Both the position numbers and the translations under genes were made by a program. The notes under the pieces are model-generated. The model saw only the letters and a list, made by a program, of their open reading frames with translations, had not been told where the DNA came from and did no database searches. From assembly GCF_001511835.1 (NCBI RefSeq), contig NZ_LN997848.1, positions 4,492,001-4,556,000 of the forward strand: DNA of 64,000 bases, written 5' to 3'. Positions 27,067-35,499 of the stretch are shown here, piece after piece. This DNA is from Magnetospirillum sp. XM-1. Its GTDB lineage: Bacteria; Pseudomonadota; Alphaproteobacteria; Rhodospirillales; Magnetospirillaceae. How positions within the stretch are numbered: position 1 is the first letter of the stretch; the number at the start of each line of letters is the position of its first letter.

Positions 27067-28023
27067 GTGACCACAAGCGTTGCCAAGAGGCCCCTGACCC
27101 TGGTGCTGGCCAGCCCGCGCGGTTTCTGCGCCGGCGTCGACCGCGCCATCCACATCGTCGAGCGGGCGCTTGAGAAGTACGGCGCTCCGGTCTATGTCCG
27201 CCACGAGATCGTCCACAACAAGTTCGTGGTGGAATCCCTGGCCCAGAAGGGCGCGGTGTTCGTCGAGGAACTGAACGAGGTTCCCGACGAGGCGGCGGTG
27301 GTGTTCTCGGCCCACGGCGTGCCCAAGACGGTGCCGGCCGAGGCCGACCGCCGGGGCCTGACCTCGCTGGACGCCACCTGCCCGCTGGTGACCAAGGTCC
27401 ACCGCGAGGCGGAACTGCACCACGCCATGGGCCGCCAGATCATCATGATCGGCCATGCCGGCCACCCCGAGGTGATCGGCACCATCGGCCAGGTCCCCGA
27501 AGGCACCGTGCTGCTGGTCGGCACGCCGGAACAGGCCGAGACGGTGGCCCCCAAGGACCCCTCCATGCTGGCCTACATCACCCAGACGACGCTGTCGGTG
27601 GACGACGCCGCCGCCGTGATCGACGTGCTGCAGCGCCGTTTCCCCGACATGGTCGGCCCGAAACGCGAAGACATCTGCTACGCCACCACCAACCGTCAGG
27701 CCGCCGTCAAGACCATCGCGCCCCATTGCGAGGCGCTGATGGTCATCGGCTCGCCCAATTCCTCCAACTCGTCGCGTCTGGTGGAAGTGGCGGCGCGGGC
27801 GGGCTGCGCCCGCTCGGTGCTGGTGCAGCGCGCCGCCGAGGTGGATTGGAGCCTCCTGGACGGCGTCGACCGCCTCGGCATCACCGCCGGCGCCTCGGCC
27901 CCCGAGATTCTGGTGGAGGAAGTGGTGGCGGCCGCGCGCGAGCGTTTCGACGTCACCATCGAGGAAATCCGCGTCACCACCGAGACCGTGACCTTCAAGC
28001 TGCCACAAGCCCTGTCGGAATAG
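27067..28023 (+). CDS. ispH: 4-hydroxy-3-methylbut-2-enyl diphosphate reductase
   Basis: 318 aa. The last step of the MEP isoprenoid pathway (HMBPP to IPP/DMAPP) by a [4Fe-4S] enzyme. The three cluster cysteines are visible in [22 protein letters not shown] and [10 protein letters not shown]. The substrate site [10 protein letters not shown] and E-x-x-x-x-x-T-N are present. GTG start at 27067 after a weak GGAGAAC. Confidence 0.97.
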   Translation: MTTSVAKRPLTLVLASPRGFCAGVDRAIHIVERALEKYGAPVYVRHEIVHNKFVVESLAQKGAVFVEELNEVPDEAAVVFSAHGVPKTVPAEADRRGLTSLDATCPLVTKVHREAELHHAMGRQIIMIGHAGHPEVIGTIGQVPEGTVLLVGTPEQAETVAPKDPSMLAYITQTTLSVDDAAAVIDVLQRRFPDMVGPKREDICYATTNRQAAVKTIAPHCEALMVIGSPNSSNSSRLVEVAARAGCARSVLVQRAAEVDWSLLDGVDRLGITAGASAPEILVEEVVAAARERFDVTIEEIRVTTETVTFKLPQALSE

Positions 28024-28041
28024 GCTCTCTCCTCTGGCATC

Positions 28042-28068
28042 GGCGGAAGAAACATCGTACCTTCCGCC
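28042..28068 (+). terminator. Hairpin downstream of ispH
   Basis: GGCGGAAG at 28042-28049 and CTTCCGCC at 28061-28068 form a perfect 8-bp stem 19 nt after the ispH stop. It has no T-tract. It is the first of three hairpins in the 186-nt gap before thrB. Confidence 0.4.
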
Positions 28069-28087
28069 GATTCCAGCCGTTTGGACC

Positions 28088-28180
28088 CCATCGCCCGATG
28101 GGCCGAAACGGCCCGTTGGGCGATGGCAAGGGCAAGGCCCGCCGCGGCTTGTGCCGCGAAAGCCAAGCGTGAGCGCTTGG
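28088..28180 (+). repeat. Two hairpins in the thrB leader
   Basis: CCATCGCCC at 28088-28096 pairs with GGGCGATGG at 28118-28126, with an inner GGGCC/GGCCC stem. CCAAGCG at 28163-28169 pairs with CGCTTGG at 28174-28180. They lie between ispH and thrB and could form a structured 5' leader. No Thr-rich leader peptide was found, so classical attenuation is not supported. Confidence 0.5.
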
Positions 28181-28209
28181 GCCGACTGAGGGCAATGGGG
28201 CAAGAGAGC

Positions 28210-29190
28210 ATGGCCGTCTACACCGAGGTTTCCGACGACGAATTGGAAGAGTTCGCCGCCGAGTACGACATCGGCGAGGTGGTGTCGTGCAAGGGCATCG
28301 CCGAAGGCGTCGAGAACACCAACTACCTGCTGCAGACCGACCAGGGGAACTACATCCTCACCCTCTACGAGAAGCGGGTGAACCCGGAAGAGCTGCCGTT
28401 CTTCCTGGGCCTGATGGAGCATCTGGCGGCGCGCGGCCTGGCCTGCCCCACCCCCATTCGGGGGCGCGACGGCCAGGCGCTGCGCACCCTGTGCGGCCGC
28501 CCGGCGGCCATCGTCAGCTTCCTCAAGGGCATGTGGACCCGGCGCATCACGCTCAACCACTGCGCCGAGCTGGGTCCGGCCATGGCGAGCATGCATCTGG
28601 CCGGGGCCGATTTCCCCCTGACCCGGGCCAACAACCTGTCGGTCGCCGGCTGGCGGCCGCTGTTCGAGGCCATCCGGCCCCGCGCCGCCGAGATCAAGGC
28701 CGATCTCGAGCAGGTGATCGCCGACGAGCTGGACTATCTGGAGGCCCACTGGCCCAAGACCCTGCCCATGGGGCTGATCCACGCCGACCTGTTTCCCGAC
28801 AACGTCTTCTTCCGCGCCGACAAGGCGGCAGGCGTCGACCGCATGTCGGGGTTCATCGACTTCTATTTCGCCTGCACCGACATCCTGGCCTACGACATCG
28901 CCATCTGCCTCAACGCCTGGTGCTTCGAGGACGACGGCGCCTTCAACGCCACCAAGGCGAGGCTGATGCTGAACGGCTACCGCAAGGTCCGTCCGCTTTG
29001 CGCCGACGAGTTGCTGGCCCTGCCGCTGCTGGCCAGGGGTGCGGCCATGCGCTTCTTGCTGACGCGCAGCTACGACTGGCTGAACACGCCGGCCGGCGCC
29101 ATGGTCAAGCGCAAGGACCCCATGGAGTATTACCGCAAGCTCCGCTTCCACCAGGGTGTCGGCGGCCCCGGCCAATACGGCATCGAATGA
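28210..29190 (+). CDS. thrB: Homoserine kinase type II (APH-fold)
   Basis: 326 aa. Phosphorylates homoserine in threonine synthesis. This is the aminoglycoside-phosphotransferase-fold form rather than the GHMP form. Seen: [12 protein letters not shown] start, [12 protein letters not shown] nucleotide region, catalytic [13 protein letters not shown] and metal-binding I-D-F-Y-F-A-C. Its stop overlaps rnhA (ATGA), as in many alphaproteobacteria where ispH-thrB-rnhA are adjacent. Confidence 0.95.
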   Translation: MAVYTEVSDDELEEFAAEYDIGEVVSCKGIAEGVENTNYLLQTDQGNYILTLYEKRVNPEELPFFLGLMEHLAARGLACPTPIRGRDGQALRTLCGRPAAIVSFLKGMWTRRITLNHCAELGPAMASMHLAGADFPLTRANNLSVAGWRPLFEAIRPRAAEIKADLEQVIADELDYLEAHWPKTLPMGLIHADLFPDNVFFRADKAAGVDRMSGFIDFYFACTDILAYDIAICLNAWCFEDDGAFNATKARLMLNGYRKVRPLCADELLALPLLARGAAMRFLLTRSYDWLNTPAGAMVKRKDPMEYYRKLRFHQGVGGPGQYGIE

Positions 29191-29657
29191 GCGAGGCAGC
29201 CCCCAAACCCGAATCCGTAGAGATTTATACGGACGGCGCCTGCTCCGGCAATCCCGGCCCCGGCGGCTGGGGGGCCATCCTGCGCTTTCGCGGCATCGAG
29301 CGGGAGTTGAAGGGCGGCGAGGCCCAGACCACCAACAACCGCATGGAAATGACGGCGGTGCTGGTGGCGCTCAACACCCTGACCCGCCCCTGCGCCATCG
29401 ACCTCTACACCGACAGCGAATACGTCAAGAAGGGCATGACCGAGTGGCTGCGCGGCTGGAAGGCGCGGGGCTGGAAGACCGCCGACAAGAAGCCGGTGAA
29501 GAACGACGACCTGTGGAAGGCGCTGGACGAGGCCGCCGCGCGGCACCGCATTTCCTGGCACTGGGTCAAGGGCCATGCCGGCCACCCGGAGAACGAGCGC
29601 GCCGACGCCCTGGCCCGCGAAGGCATCGCCGACCTGCGGGCGGCGGCCCAAATCTGA
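29187..29657 (+). CDS. rnhA: Ribonuclease HI
   Basis: 156 aa. Degrades RNA in RNA-DNA hybrids. The catalytic acids are visible: [16 protein letters not shown], the Glu in N-N-R-M-E-M-T-A, Asp in Y-T-D-S-E-Y-V and Asp in N-E-R-A-D-A-L-A, plus the basic handle [11 protein letters not shown]. Coupled to thrB. It converges with the membrane protein gene, 1 nt apart. Confidence 0.97.
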   Translation: MSEAAPKPESVEIYTDGACSGNPGPGGWGAILRFRGIERELKGGEAQTTNNRMEMTAVLVALNTLTRPCAIDLYTDSEYVKKGMTEWLRGWKARGWKTADKKPVKNDDLWKALDEAAARHRISWHWVKGHAGHPENERADALAREGIADLRAAAQI

Positions 29658-29658
29658 A

Positions 29659-30372
29659 CTACTCTTCGGCCGTTTCCTCAGCCATCAGCCTGTTCCAGGC
29701 CAGCGCCATGGTTCCCGCCGTCAGCGCCATGCCCAGATAGCGCGCCGGCACCAAAGCCGCGTCGCGCAGGGCCAGACCGTCGAACAGATCCATCTCGGGC
29801 AGCAGGCGAACCCCTTCCTGCAGCAGGTTGAGCGGCAGCCAGCACAGAAAGGCCGCCACCCCCAGGGCCAGACCGCCCCGGATCATCAGGTCGGGTACGC
29901 GCCAGCCCAGGTTGCCCGAATGGCCGGCCCGCTCCAGCGCCGCATCGGCGGGCACCAGATAGAACCCGCCCAGCAGCAGATTGGCCACTCCCGACAGCAC
30001 CATCACCGAATCGGCGATGGGCACGCCGGTGGCGATGGCCAGGGACGCGGAAATCACCTGGGCGGGAAAGCCGATGAACACCTCCGACGCCATCCAGGCC
30101 AGGGCCCCAAAGGTCTCGCGGCGGCCCAGGCGGAAGTAGTGGCGGCTGGAGGGAACCTCGCCGAGGCCCACCAGGCGCAGCCACGCCACCACGAAGACGC
30201 CGCGCGCCAGCAGGTCGGTGATGCCGCCGGCCATGGCGTGGCGCGACGACACGGCGGCGCCCAGCAGGCTGACCGCCATGCACAGCCAGGACAGGCGAAG
30301 AAAGACGGGAAACTGCTCGATCAGGATCAGCAGGCTGCGAAACGCCAGACGGCAATAGCGGAAGATCCCCAT
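29659..30372 (-). CDS. Polytopic membrane protein of unknown function
   Basis: 237 aa with about six hydrophobic segments (for example L-S-W-L-C-M-A-V-S-L-L-G-A-A-V, V-F-V-V-A-W-L-R-L-V-G-L, G-V-A-A-F-L-C-W-L-P-L-N). It starts M-G-I-F-R-Y-C-R-L-A-F-R and ends acidic. I do not recognise the family. It follows the response regulator by 20 nt on the same strand and is probably the last gene of the 32.8-29.7 kb operon. Confidence 0.75.
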   Translation of the reverse strand: MGIFRYCRLAFRSLLILIEQFPVFLRLSWLCMAVSLLGAAVSSRHAMAGGITDLLARGVFVVAWLRLVGLGEVPSSRHYFRLGRRETFGALAWMASEVFIGFPAQVISASLAIATGVPIADSVMVLSGVANLLLGGFYLVPADAALERAGHSGNLGWRVPDLMIRGGLALGVAAFLCWLPLNLLQEGVRLLPEMDLFDGLALRDAALVPARYLGMALTAGTMALAWNRLMAEETAEE

Positions 30373-30392
30373 TGCCCCCCCTTGCCTTCGCC

Positions 30393-31118
30393 TTAGCGCC
30401 CGGCCTCGAAATGGCCGCGCACCAGATTGATCTGGCGGATCAGGTCGTCGGCGCCGATGGGCTTGGTCAGCACCTTGGAGGCGCCCACCTGCCGGGTGAT
30501 CTCGTGGGCCTGCTCGGATTTGTCGCCGGTCAGGATCAGCACCGGCTTGCGGCTGTTGAGGTTGCCCTTTTCGGTGCGCAGGGTGCGCAGGAACTCGATG
30601 CCGTCCATGTGCTCCATGTGCAGGTCGCAGATGATGACATCGGGGTCCACATCGCCCGAGCGCAGCATCTCCAGCGCCTTCAGGCCGTCGCTGGCCTCGG
30701 AGATCTGGGCGGGATTGGCCTTGCCCAGCAGCTTCTTGATGATGTTGCGCATTACTTCCTGGTCGTCGATGACCATGATGTGCAGCCCGGCGCCGCCGAT
30801 CTGCATGGTCAACGCGGCGCCGTCCTTGAACTTCTCGATCTGCTTGGCCGAGTTCTTGGGCAGCGGCACCTTGCGCTCGCGGCAATACAGCGTCAGCGCC
30901 TGACCCACGTCATCGCGCGAGAAGACGAAATCCTTGGGCGATCCGCCGGCGAACACCGCCGGAAAGCGGATGGTGAGCGCGATATCCTGGGACGGATCGA
31001 AACTGAGCAGATCGGGCGCGGTGTCGGGCAGCATCTTACCGATCCGTTCACCGTAGCGACGGATGGCGTCAAGGAAATCCGCTCGGGGAAAAACGATGAC
31101 GCGACGTTCCAGAATCAT
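30393..31118 (-). CDS. Response regulator with N-terminal domain of unknown function and C-terminal REC
   Basis: 241 aa. Residues ~115-238 are a receiver domain: H-I-M-V-I-D-D-Q-E-V-M-R, phosphoacceptor in V-I-I-C-D-L-H-M-E-H-M-D-G, I-L-T-G-D and the Lys in V-L-T-K-P-I. The N-terminal ~115 residues (M-I-L-E-R-R-V-I-V-F-P-R-A-D-F-L-D-A-I-R-R-Y-G) do not match a domain I know. REC at the C-terminus with no HTH suggests signalling by protein contact. It lies 92 nt after a diguanylate cyclase gene, so a c-di-GMP link is likely. Confidence 0.85.
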   Translation of the reverse strand: MILERRVIVFPRADFLDAIRRYGERIGKMLPDTAPDLLSFDPSQDIALTIRFPAVFAGGSPKDFVFSRDDVGQALTLYCRERKVPLPKNSAKQIEKFKDGAALTMQIGGAGLHIMVIDDQEVMRNIIKKLLGKANPAQISEASDGLKALEMLRSGDVDPDVIICDLHMEHMDGIEFLRTLRTEKGNLNSRKPVLILTGDKSEQAHEITRQVGASKVLTKPIGADDLIRQINLVRGHFEAGR

Positions 31119-31210
31119 CTTGGACCACACACCGGCGATTGTCGCGACCCCACCCGGCCACGCGCTCCAGCAGTAATACAGGCGGCGGCGGCGCGGGTCC
31201 AGGGGCGCAT

Positions 31211-32269
31211 CTATTTCGCCGCGTCGGTGAGCGGATTTTCCAGGTGCGCCTCGCTCTTCACCCGGTTGCGCCCGTCGCGCTTGGCCAGATACATGGCCTC
31301 GTCGGCGCGATGGACCAGTACCTCGGGGGCATCGTCCGGCCTCAGCACGGCGGCGCCGATGGACAACGTCACCTGCCCCAGGACCTGGCCGGTCCGCCGG
31401 TTGGTCAGGCGCTTGGTGGAGACCTGGCTGCGGATGGCCTCCGCCACTTCGACCGACTTGTCCAGCGAGGTGGCGGGCAGGATCACCGCGAATTCCTCGC
31501 CGCCGTAGCGGGCGGCGGTATCCTTGGCCTGGGCGATCTCGGTCAGCGAGCGCGCCACCAGCTTCAACACCTGATCGCCCAGCTGGTGGCCGTAGGTGTC
31601 GTTGAACTGCTTGAAATGGTCGATGTCGATCATCAGCAGGGACAGCGGCGCGTCCGAGGCCCGGGCGTCGAGCACGGCCAGATTCAGCGAGTGGTCGAAC
31701 AGCTTGCGGTTGGCCAGCTGGGTCAGGGCGTCGGTGGACGCCTCGCGCTTCAGGTCGTCCAGATGGTTGCGCAGCCGGGCGATCTCGTTGGACGAGTTTT
31801 CCAGGCGCTGTTCCAGTTGCCGGTTCAACTCGGCCATCACCTTGGTCTCGGACAGAATGCCGGAGATCAGCTCGGACAGACCGGCGGCCGACGGCCCGTC
31901 GGCCAGCTTGCCGCTGAAATCCTCCAGCGCGGCGCCGTAATTGGAGGTGCCCTGGTTGGCGTTGCTCAAGTATTCCAGCACGCGGCCCACCGCTTCCTCG
32001 ACCCTTTGGCCCACCTCGCGCAATTCGGCGGTATCCTGGGGAAAGACGGCGAAGCGCTCGTAAAGCTCGTCGTTGACCTTGGTCGTGAACTTCTTGCCCG
32101 AGGCCAGGATCGCGTCGATGGCGGCCGTCAGCTCGGGATTGCGCCCGGCGACGTAGGCGTACCAGATGGCGTAGTTCTCCGGATGCGGCGGCACCTTGTG
32201 CCGCTCCATCATGGCCAGCGCCGCCCGGGCGCAATGGGCGGCGACATCAAGGGTATCCGGGCTCTTCAT
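31211..32269 (-). CDS. Diguanylate cyclase (GGDEF domain), I-site absent
   Basis: 352 aa, soluble. The N-terminal ~175 residues are helical (A-A-H-C-A-R-A-A-L-A-M-M-E-R-H-K-V-P-P-H-P-E-N-Y-A-I-W-Y) ending in a coiled-coil-like L-E-Q-R-L-E-N-S-S-N-E-I. The GGDEF domain has active-site G-G-E-E-F near residue 255 and D-I-D-H-F-K-Q-F-N-D-T-Y-G-H. Five residues before it the usual R-x-x-D inhibitory site reads Q-A-K-D, so product feedback is probably lost. It sits 13 nt after the pentapeptide gene and upstream of a response regulator. Confidence 0.92.
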   Translation of the reverse strand: MKSPDTLDVAAHCARAALAMMERHKVPPHPENYAIWYAYVAGRNPELTAAIDAILASGKKFTTKVNDELYERFAVFPQDTAELREVGQRVEEAVGRVLEYLSNANQGTSNYGAALEDFSGKLADGPSAAGLSELISGILSETKVMAELNRQLEQRLENSSNEIARLRNHLDDLKREASTDALTQLANRKLFDHSLNLAVLDARASDAPLSLLMIDIDHFKQFNDTYGHQLGDQVLKLVARSLTEIAQAKDTAARYGGEEFAVILPATSLDKSVEVAEAIRSQVSTKRLTNRRTGQVLGQVTLSIGAAVLRPDDAPEVLVHRADEAMYLAKRDGRNRVKSEAHLENPLTDAAK

Positions 32270-32282
32270 CGTTACCTGAACC

Positions 32283-32777
32283 TCAGTTGCACTGGCCGAG
32301 GGAGCCCTCGGCGCAAATGGTCTTCCCGTCCGTCCACCGGGCGCCGGACAGATCGGCGTTCAACAAGTCGGCCCCCAGCGTCTTGGCCCCCGTCAGGTCG
32401 GCGCCACGCAGCGAGGCGTAAAAGAAGCGGGCGCGGCGCAGATCGGCCCGCGCCAGGGAAGCCCCCGCCAGATCGGCCTTGGTGAAATCAGCGTCGCTGA
32501 ACACGCCGTCGTCCAGCCGCGCGCCCGTCATGACGGCGCTGATGAACTTGCCCCGATAGCCGTCCACCTTCGCCAGAACCGTTTCCGCCAGCCGGGCACG
32601 CTGAAAACTGGTCTCGCGCAGGCGCGCCCCGCTCAGGTCGTGCCGCGACAGGTCGCGGCCATCCATGTAGCAACGCTGCCAATCCACGCCCGGCGCCGCC
32701 GGCTGGGTGCAATCGGCGCCAAGCGATACCGACGGGCGGACCAGGGCGATGGCGGCAAGGATCAGGACCAACCTCAT
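32283..32777 (-). CDS. Secreted pentapeptide-repeat protein
   Basis: 164 aa with a signal peptide (M-R-L-V-L-I-L-A-A-I-A-L-V-R-P-S-V-S-L-G-A). From residue ~40 it shows A(D/N)LxX pentapeptides such as A-D-F-T-K, A-D-L-A-G, A-S-L-A-R, A-D-L-R-R, A-D-L-T-G and A-D-L-L-N, which fold as a right-handed square beta-helix. Two pairs of Cys (near both ends) could form disulphides. Role unknown. First gene of an apparent operon with the diguanylate cyclase. Confidence 0.88.
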   Translation of the reverse strand: MRLVLILAAIALVRPSVSLGADCTQPAAPGVDWQRCYMDGRDLSRHDLSGARLRETSFQRARLAETVLAKVDGYRGKFISAVMTGARLDDGVFSDADFTKADLAGASLARADLRRARFFYASLRGADLTGAKTLGADLLNADLSGARWTDGKTICAEGSLGQCN

Positions 32778-32881
32778 ATCCGATTTTTATTCCCCCCTGC
32801 GTCCACATAAAAGGAATATTTGGTAGCGGCGTGAGAGAAGTTTACCCTAGTCCCGTCGCAAATTCGTCACGGAGGGCAAGC

Positions 32882-33649
32882 ATGAGCCGCAGCGAAGCCG
32901 ACCGGGTGCTCGACGAGGCGGAAAGCCTGTGGCTGTCGGGCGAAAAGCAGCGGGCGCGGGAATGCTGCCTGCGGGCGCGCCTGATGTATCACGAGGCGGG
33001 CGACGGACGGGGCGAGGCCGACGCGCTGACCCGCATGGGCGATATCGAGGCGGAGACCGGCCACGGCAACGCCGCCCGCCAGGCCTTCGTCGAGGCCCGC
33101 CAGCTTCACGCGCGAAACGGCGAACAGCGCGAGCAGGCCGCCATCCTGGTGCGCCTCGCCCATCTGTCCCTGAGGGAAGACGACAGGCCCGAGGCCCGCT
33201 CCATCTACCTCTCCGCGCTGGAACTCTATCAATCCGCCGCCGATTTCTCCGGCCTCGGCCATGTCCATCGCGCGCTGGGCCACATGGACCGCGACCAGGG
33301 CGACCAGGACCGGGCGCTGGACCGCTACCGCGAGGCCCTGGCCTGCTACCGCCGCGCCTCGGACACCCTGGGCGAGGCCGGGGCGCTGAAATCCATGGCC
33401 GCCATCCAGCGGGCGCTGGGTCACCCCGACCGGGCGAGGGCCGAGTGCGAGGAGGCGCTGGGCCTGCTGCGCCAGGCGGGCGACATGCTGGGCGAGGCCA
33501 AGGCCACCCGGCTGATGGCCCGCATTCTGGCCGACGAGGGACGCCGCGACGAGGCCCGCAAATCCATGCACGCGGCGGCCAAACTGTTCGGACGGGCGGG
33601 CGACGTGGCCGCCCACGACGAGGCGGAGGCCGAAGCGCGGGAGATGTAA
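32882..33649 (+). CDS. Tetratricopeptide-repeat (TPR) protein
   Basis: 255 aa, entirely helical and soluble. About five to six TPR units are visible, for example A-R-S-I-Y-L-S-A-L-E-L-Y-Q-S-A-A-D, A-L-D-R-Y-R-E-A-L-A-C-Y-R-R-A and A-R-A-E-C-E-E-A-L-G-L-L-R-Q-A-G-D. A scaffold for protein contacts; partner unknown. The ATG at 32882 has GGAGGG 6 nt upstream. Monocistronic by position; divergent from the pentapeptide gene. Confidence 0.85.
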   Translation: MSRSEADRVLDEAESLWLSGEKQRARECCLRARLMYHEAGDGRGEADALTRMGDIEAETGHGNAARQAFVEARQLHARNGEQREQAAILVRLAHLSLREDDRPEARSIYLSALELYQSAADFSGLGHVHRALGHMDRDQGDQDRALDRYREALACYRRASDTLGEAGALKSMAAIQRALGHPDRARAECEEALGLLRQAGDMLGEAKATRLMARILADEGRRDEARKSMHAAAKLFGRAGDVAAHDEAEAEAREM

Positions 33650-33716
33650 GCACCTTCCGGCCATCCACGCGGCCCGGCCTGAAAGCCCCATGACGCAATG
33701 GCCCGGGCGGATGGGC

Positions 33717-33748
33717 GTGGATCACCGGGACAAGCCCGGTGATGACGG
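33717..33748. repeat. Half-unit of the dispersed palindromic repeat
   Basis: The sequence TCACCGGG-ACAA-GCCCGGTGA forms a hairpin corresponding to the second stem of the repeats at 24480 and 37059. It lies between the convergent TPR and NUDIX genes, where it could serve as a transcript end. Confidence 0.65.
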
Positions 33749-33774
33749 TACTCTCGAAAGATGCCCCTTGCCGG

Positions 33775-34281
33775 CTACAGGCCGATCGGCGCGAAGGCCG
33801 TCTTGCCCTTGACCTCGCGCTCGTAATCCAACGCCATGCGGACGTTGGGATAGGCGAGATGGTCCCAGGGAATCTCGTCCCAGGTGAACAGCCCGACCTC
33901 CAGGCTTTCCGGCCCGGCGGCGAATTCGGGAGCCACCATGCGGGCGCGGTAGATCATGTGGACCTGGCTGATCTGGGGAATGGAGAACACCGCCAGCAGG
34001 CCGTCCACCTCGGCCACGGCGCGGGCTTCCTCCCACACCTCGCGCAGCGCGCCCTGCTCGGTGGTCTCGCCCAGTTCCATGTAGCCGATGGGCATGGTCC
34101 AATAGCCCAGCCGGGGCTCGATGGCCCGCTTCACCATCAGGTACCTGTCGCCCCAGGTGCAGACGGCGCCGACGATGACCTTGGGATTCTCGTAAAGCAC
34201 GAAGCCGCAATCGCCGCAGACCAGGCGTTCGCGGTCATCGCCTTCGGGGATGGAGCGAAGGGTCGGCCCGGACGGCTTCAT
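33775..34281 (-). CDS. NUDIX hydrolase with N-terminal zinc ribbon
   Basis: 168 aa. The Nudix box is complete: G-Y-M-E-L-G-E-T-T-E-Q-G-A-L-R-E-V-W-E-E-A. N-terminal C-G-D-C-G matches half of the Zn ribbon of NudC/ADP-ribose type proteins. The substrate is not identifiable; nucleoside diphosphate derivatives are usual. Its start lies 6 nt after the small gene upstream. Confidence 0.9.
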   Translation of the reverse strand: MKPSGPTLRSIPEGDDRERLVCGDCGFVLYENPKVIVGAVCTWGDRYLMVKRAIEPRLGYWTMPIGYMELGETTEQGALREVWEEARAVAEVDGLLAVFSIPQISQVHMIYRARMVAPEFAAGPESLEVGLFTWDEIPWDHLAYPNVRMALDYEREVKGKTAFAPIGL

Positions 34282-34287
34282 AAGACC

Positions 34288-34566
34288 TCAGGCCAGGATG
34301 TCGAGATAGGTGCCCCGGGGCGCGTTGCGGTCCAGGCTGTCCACGGAGGTGTTGGGCGACAGCATGCGCCGCCCGCGCGGACCGGCGGGAGTGGCGCCAT
34401 GGATGGCGGTCACCGCCTCGCCGCCGCCGGCCGCGATGGAGGCGCGCTGGTCGCGGCTGAACGCATCGCGGATACCGGAAACCGCGTTGCCTAATGCCGA
34501 CGAGCCGAAGCCGCGAGTGGAATCAACCATGGTCTTGCCAAATTCCCGACGAACCCAATTCGCCAT
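34288..34566 (-). CDS. Small conserved hypothetical protein
   Basis: 92 aa, not recognised. No signal peptide or TM segment. N-terminal basic M-A-N-W-V-R-R-E-F-G-K-T, a Gly/Ser/Ala stretch, and a C-terminal R-G-T-Y-L-D-I-L-A that resembles conserved tails of small alphaproteobacterial proteins. GC3 is high, supporting a real gene. Transcribed with the NUDIX gene and divergent from the gene at 34650. Confidence 0.6.
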   Translation of the reverse strand: MANWVRREFGKTMVDSTRGFGSSALGNAVSGIRDAFSRDQRASIAAGGGEAVTAIHGATPAGPRGRRMLSPNTSVDSLDRNAPRGTYLDILA

Positions 34567-34649
34567 CCTAGCACTTCGTCGCCGCCGGGAAAAGATGCAG
34601 GAATCCCAATACCCTTGCTCCCCCGCCGGTATTGTGGCTGAATGCGATC

Positions 34650-35480
34650 ATGGCTACTACATACGCCCCCATCGCCGATCCCCTTGCCGCCAGGCCATCC
34701 GATCTGGCGACGCATTTCATGGAATGCGGGGCGCTCAACACCAATCTCAGCCTGGCGCCGGGCGAACGGCTGGTGATCACCGACGATCTGTTGAACGGCA
34801 CGGTGGGCGACGTGGCCGCGCTGTCCATGGCCGCCATCGTCGCCCGCGATTCCCAGGTGGCCCTGGCCGCCATGCTGCCCTTGTCGGTGGCCGCCTCCAA
34901 GGTCAAGCCCCGCCACCGCCCCAAATACGAGCAGCTTTTCCAGCTGATCGAGGAGACCGCCTTCGATACGGCTGTGCGCGGCTCGGCCGAGGCGATGATC
35001 GCCGCCGGCTTCCGCGAGGCCCGCATCCGCGAGCTGGCCGCCGAACTGGGCGGCAATGTGGGCCCCGCCCGGGCCCGCTACCGCGCCTTCCTCGACGTGA
35101 TCAAGCTCTTGATCGAGAAGAAGATCTCCGAACCGGGCTTCCTGGACGAGTTCCTGGACTTCACCCGCAGCGTGGCCGGCAAGCTGGATTTCGGCATCTA
35201 CGCGCTGTGCGTCGACCGGCTGTTCGTCAGCCCCAACATTCCGCTGATGGTCAAGGTCTCGCTGGTCAGGGAAGTGCTGAAATACCCGCCGCTGGTGCGC
35301 AAGGAATTGCTGACCAACCTGCTGGCCTCCAACGCCGCGCCGCTGGAACTGGTCCAGTTCGCCCAGGGCGAGCTGTCGGGTGGCATGACCAGAGACCAGA
35401 TCACCGAGATCGTCCTGTTCACCACCTTGAAGCGGGCCTGGGCCGCCCAGAAGCACGCGCCCGGCCGCCCCACCATCTGA
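34650..35480 (+). CDS. Conserved hypothetical protein, helical
   Basis: 276 aa, not recognised. Rich in helices with segments A-D-P-L-A-A-R-P-S-D-L-A-T-H-F-M-E-C-G-A-L-N, K-P-R-H-R-P-K-Y-E-Q-L-F-Q-L-I-E-E-T and L-L-A-S-N-A-A-P-L-E-L-V-Q-F-A-Q-G-E-L. No TM or signal. It sits 19 nt before the quinone oxidoreductase gene in the same direction and may be co-transcribed. Confidence 0.65.
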   Translation: MATTYAPIADPLAARPSDLATHFMECGALNTNLSLAPGERLVITDDLLNGTVGDVAALSMAAIVARDSQVALAAMLPLSVAASKVKPRHRPKYEQLFQLIEETAFDTAVRGSAEAMIAAGFREARIRELAAELGGNVGPARARYRAFLDVIKLLIEKKISEPGFLDEFLDFTRSVAGKLDFGIYALCVDRLFVSPNIPLMVKVSLVREVLKYPPLVRKELLTNLLASNAAPLELVQFAQGELSGGMTRDQITEIVLFTTLKRAWAAQKHAPGRPTI

Positions 35481-35499
35481 CATCCCCTCGAGAGATTCC

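Noticed and set aside
28081..28209. Threonine-attenuator leader peptide before thrB
   Set aside because: The possible upstream reading frame is Ala/Arg-rich with no run of Thr or Ile codons and no terminator/antiterminator pair with T-tract.
26962..29175. A 737-codon open frame antisense to ispH and thrB
   Set aside because: Both opposite-strand genes have complete, recognisable catalytic motifs; the antisense frame has biased, low-complexity composition.
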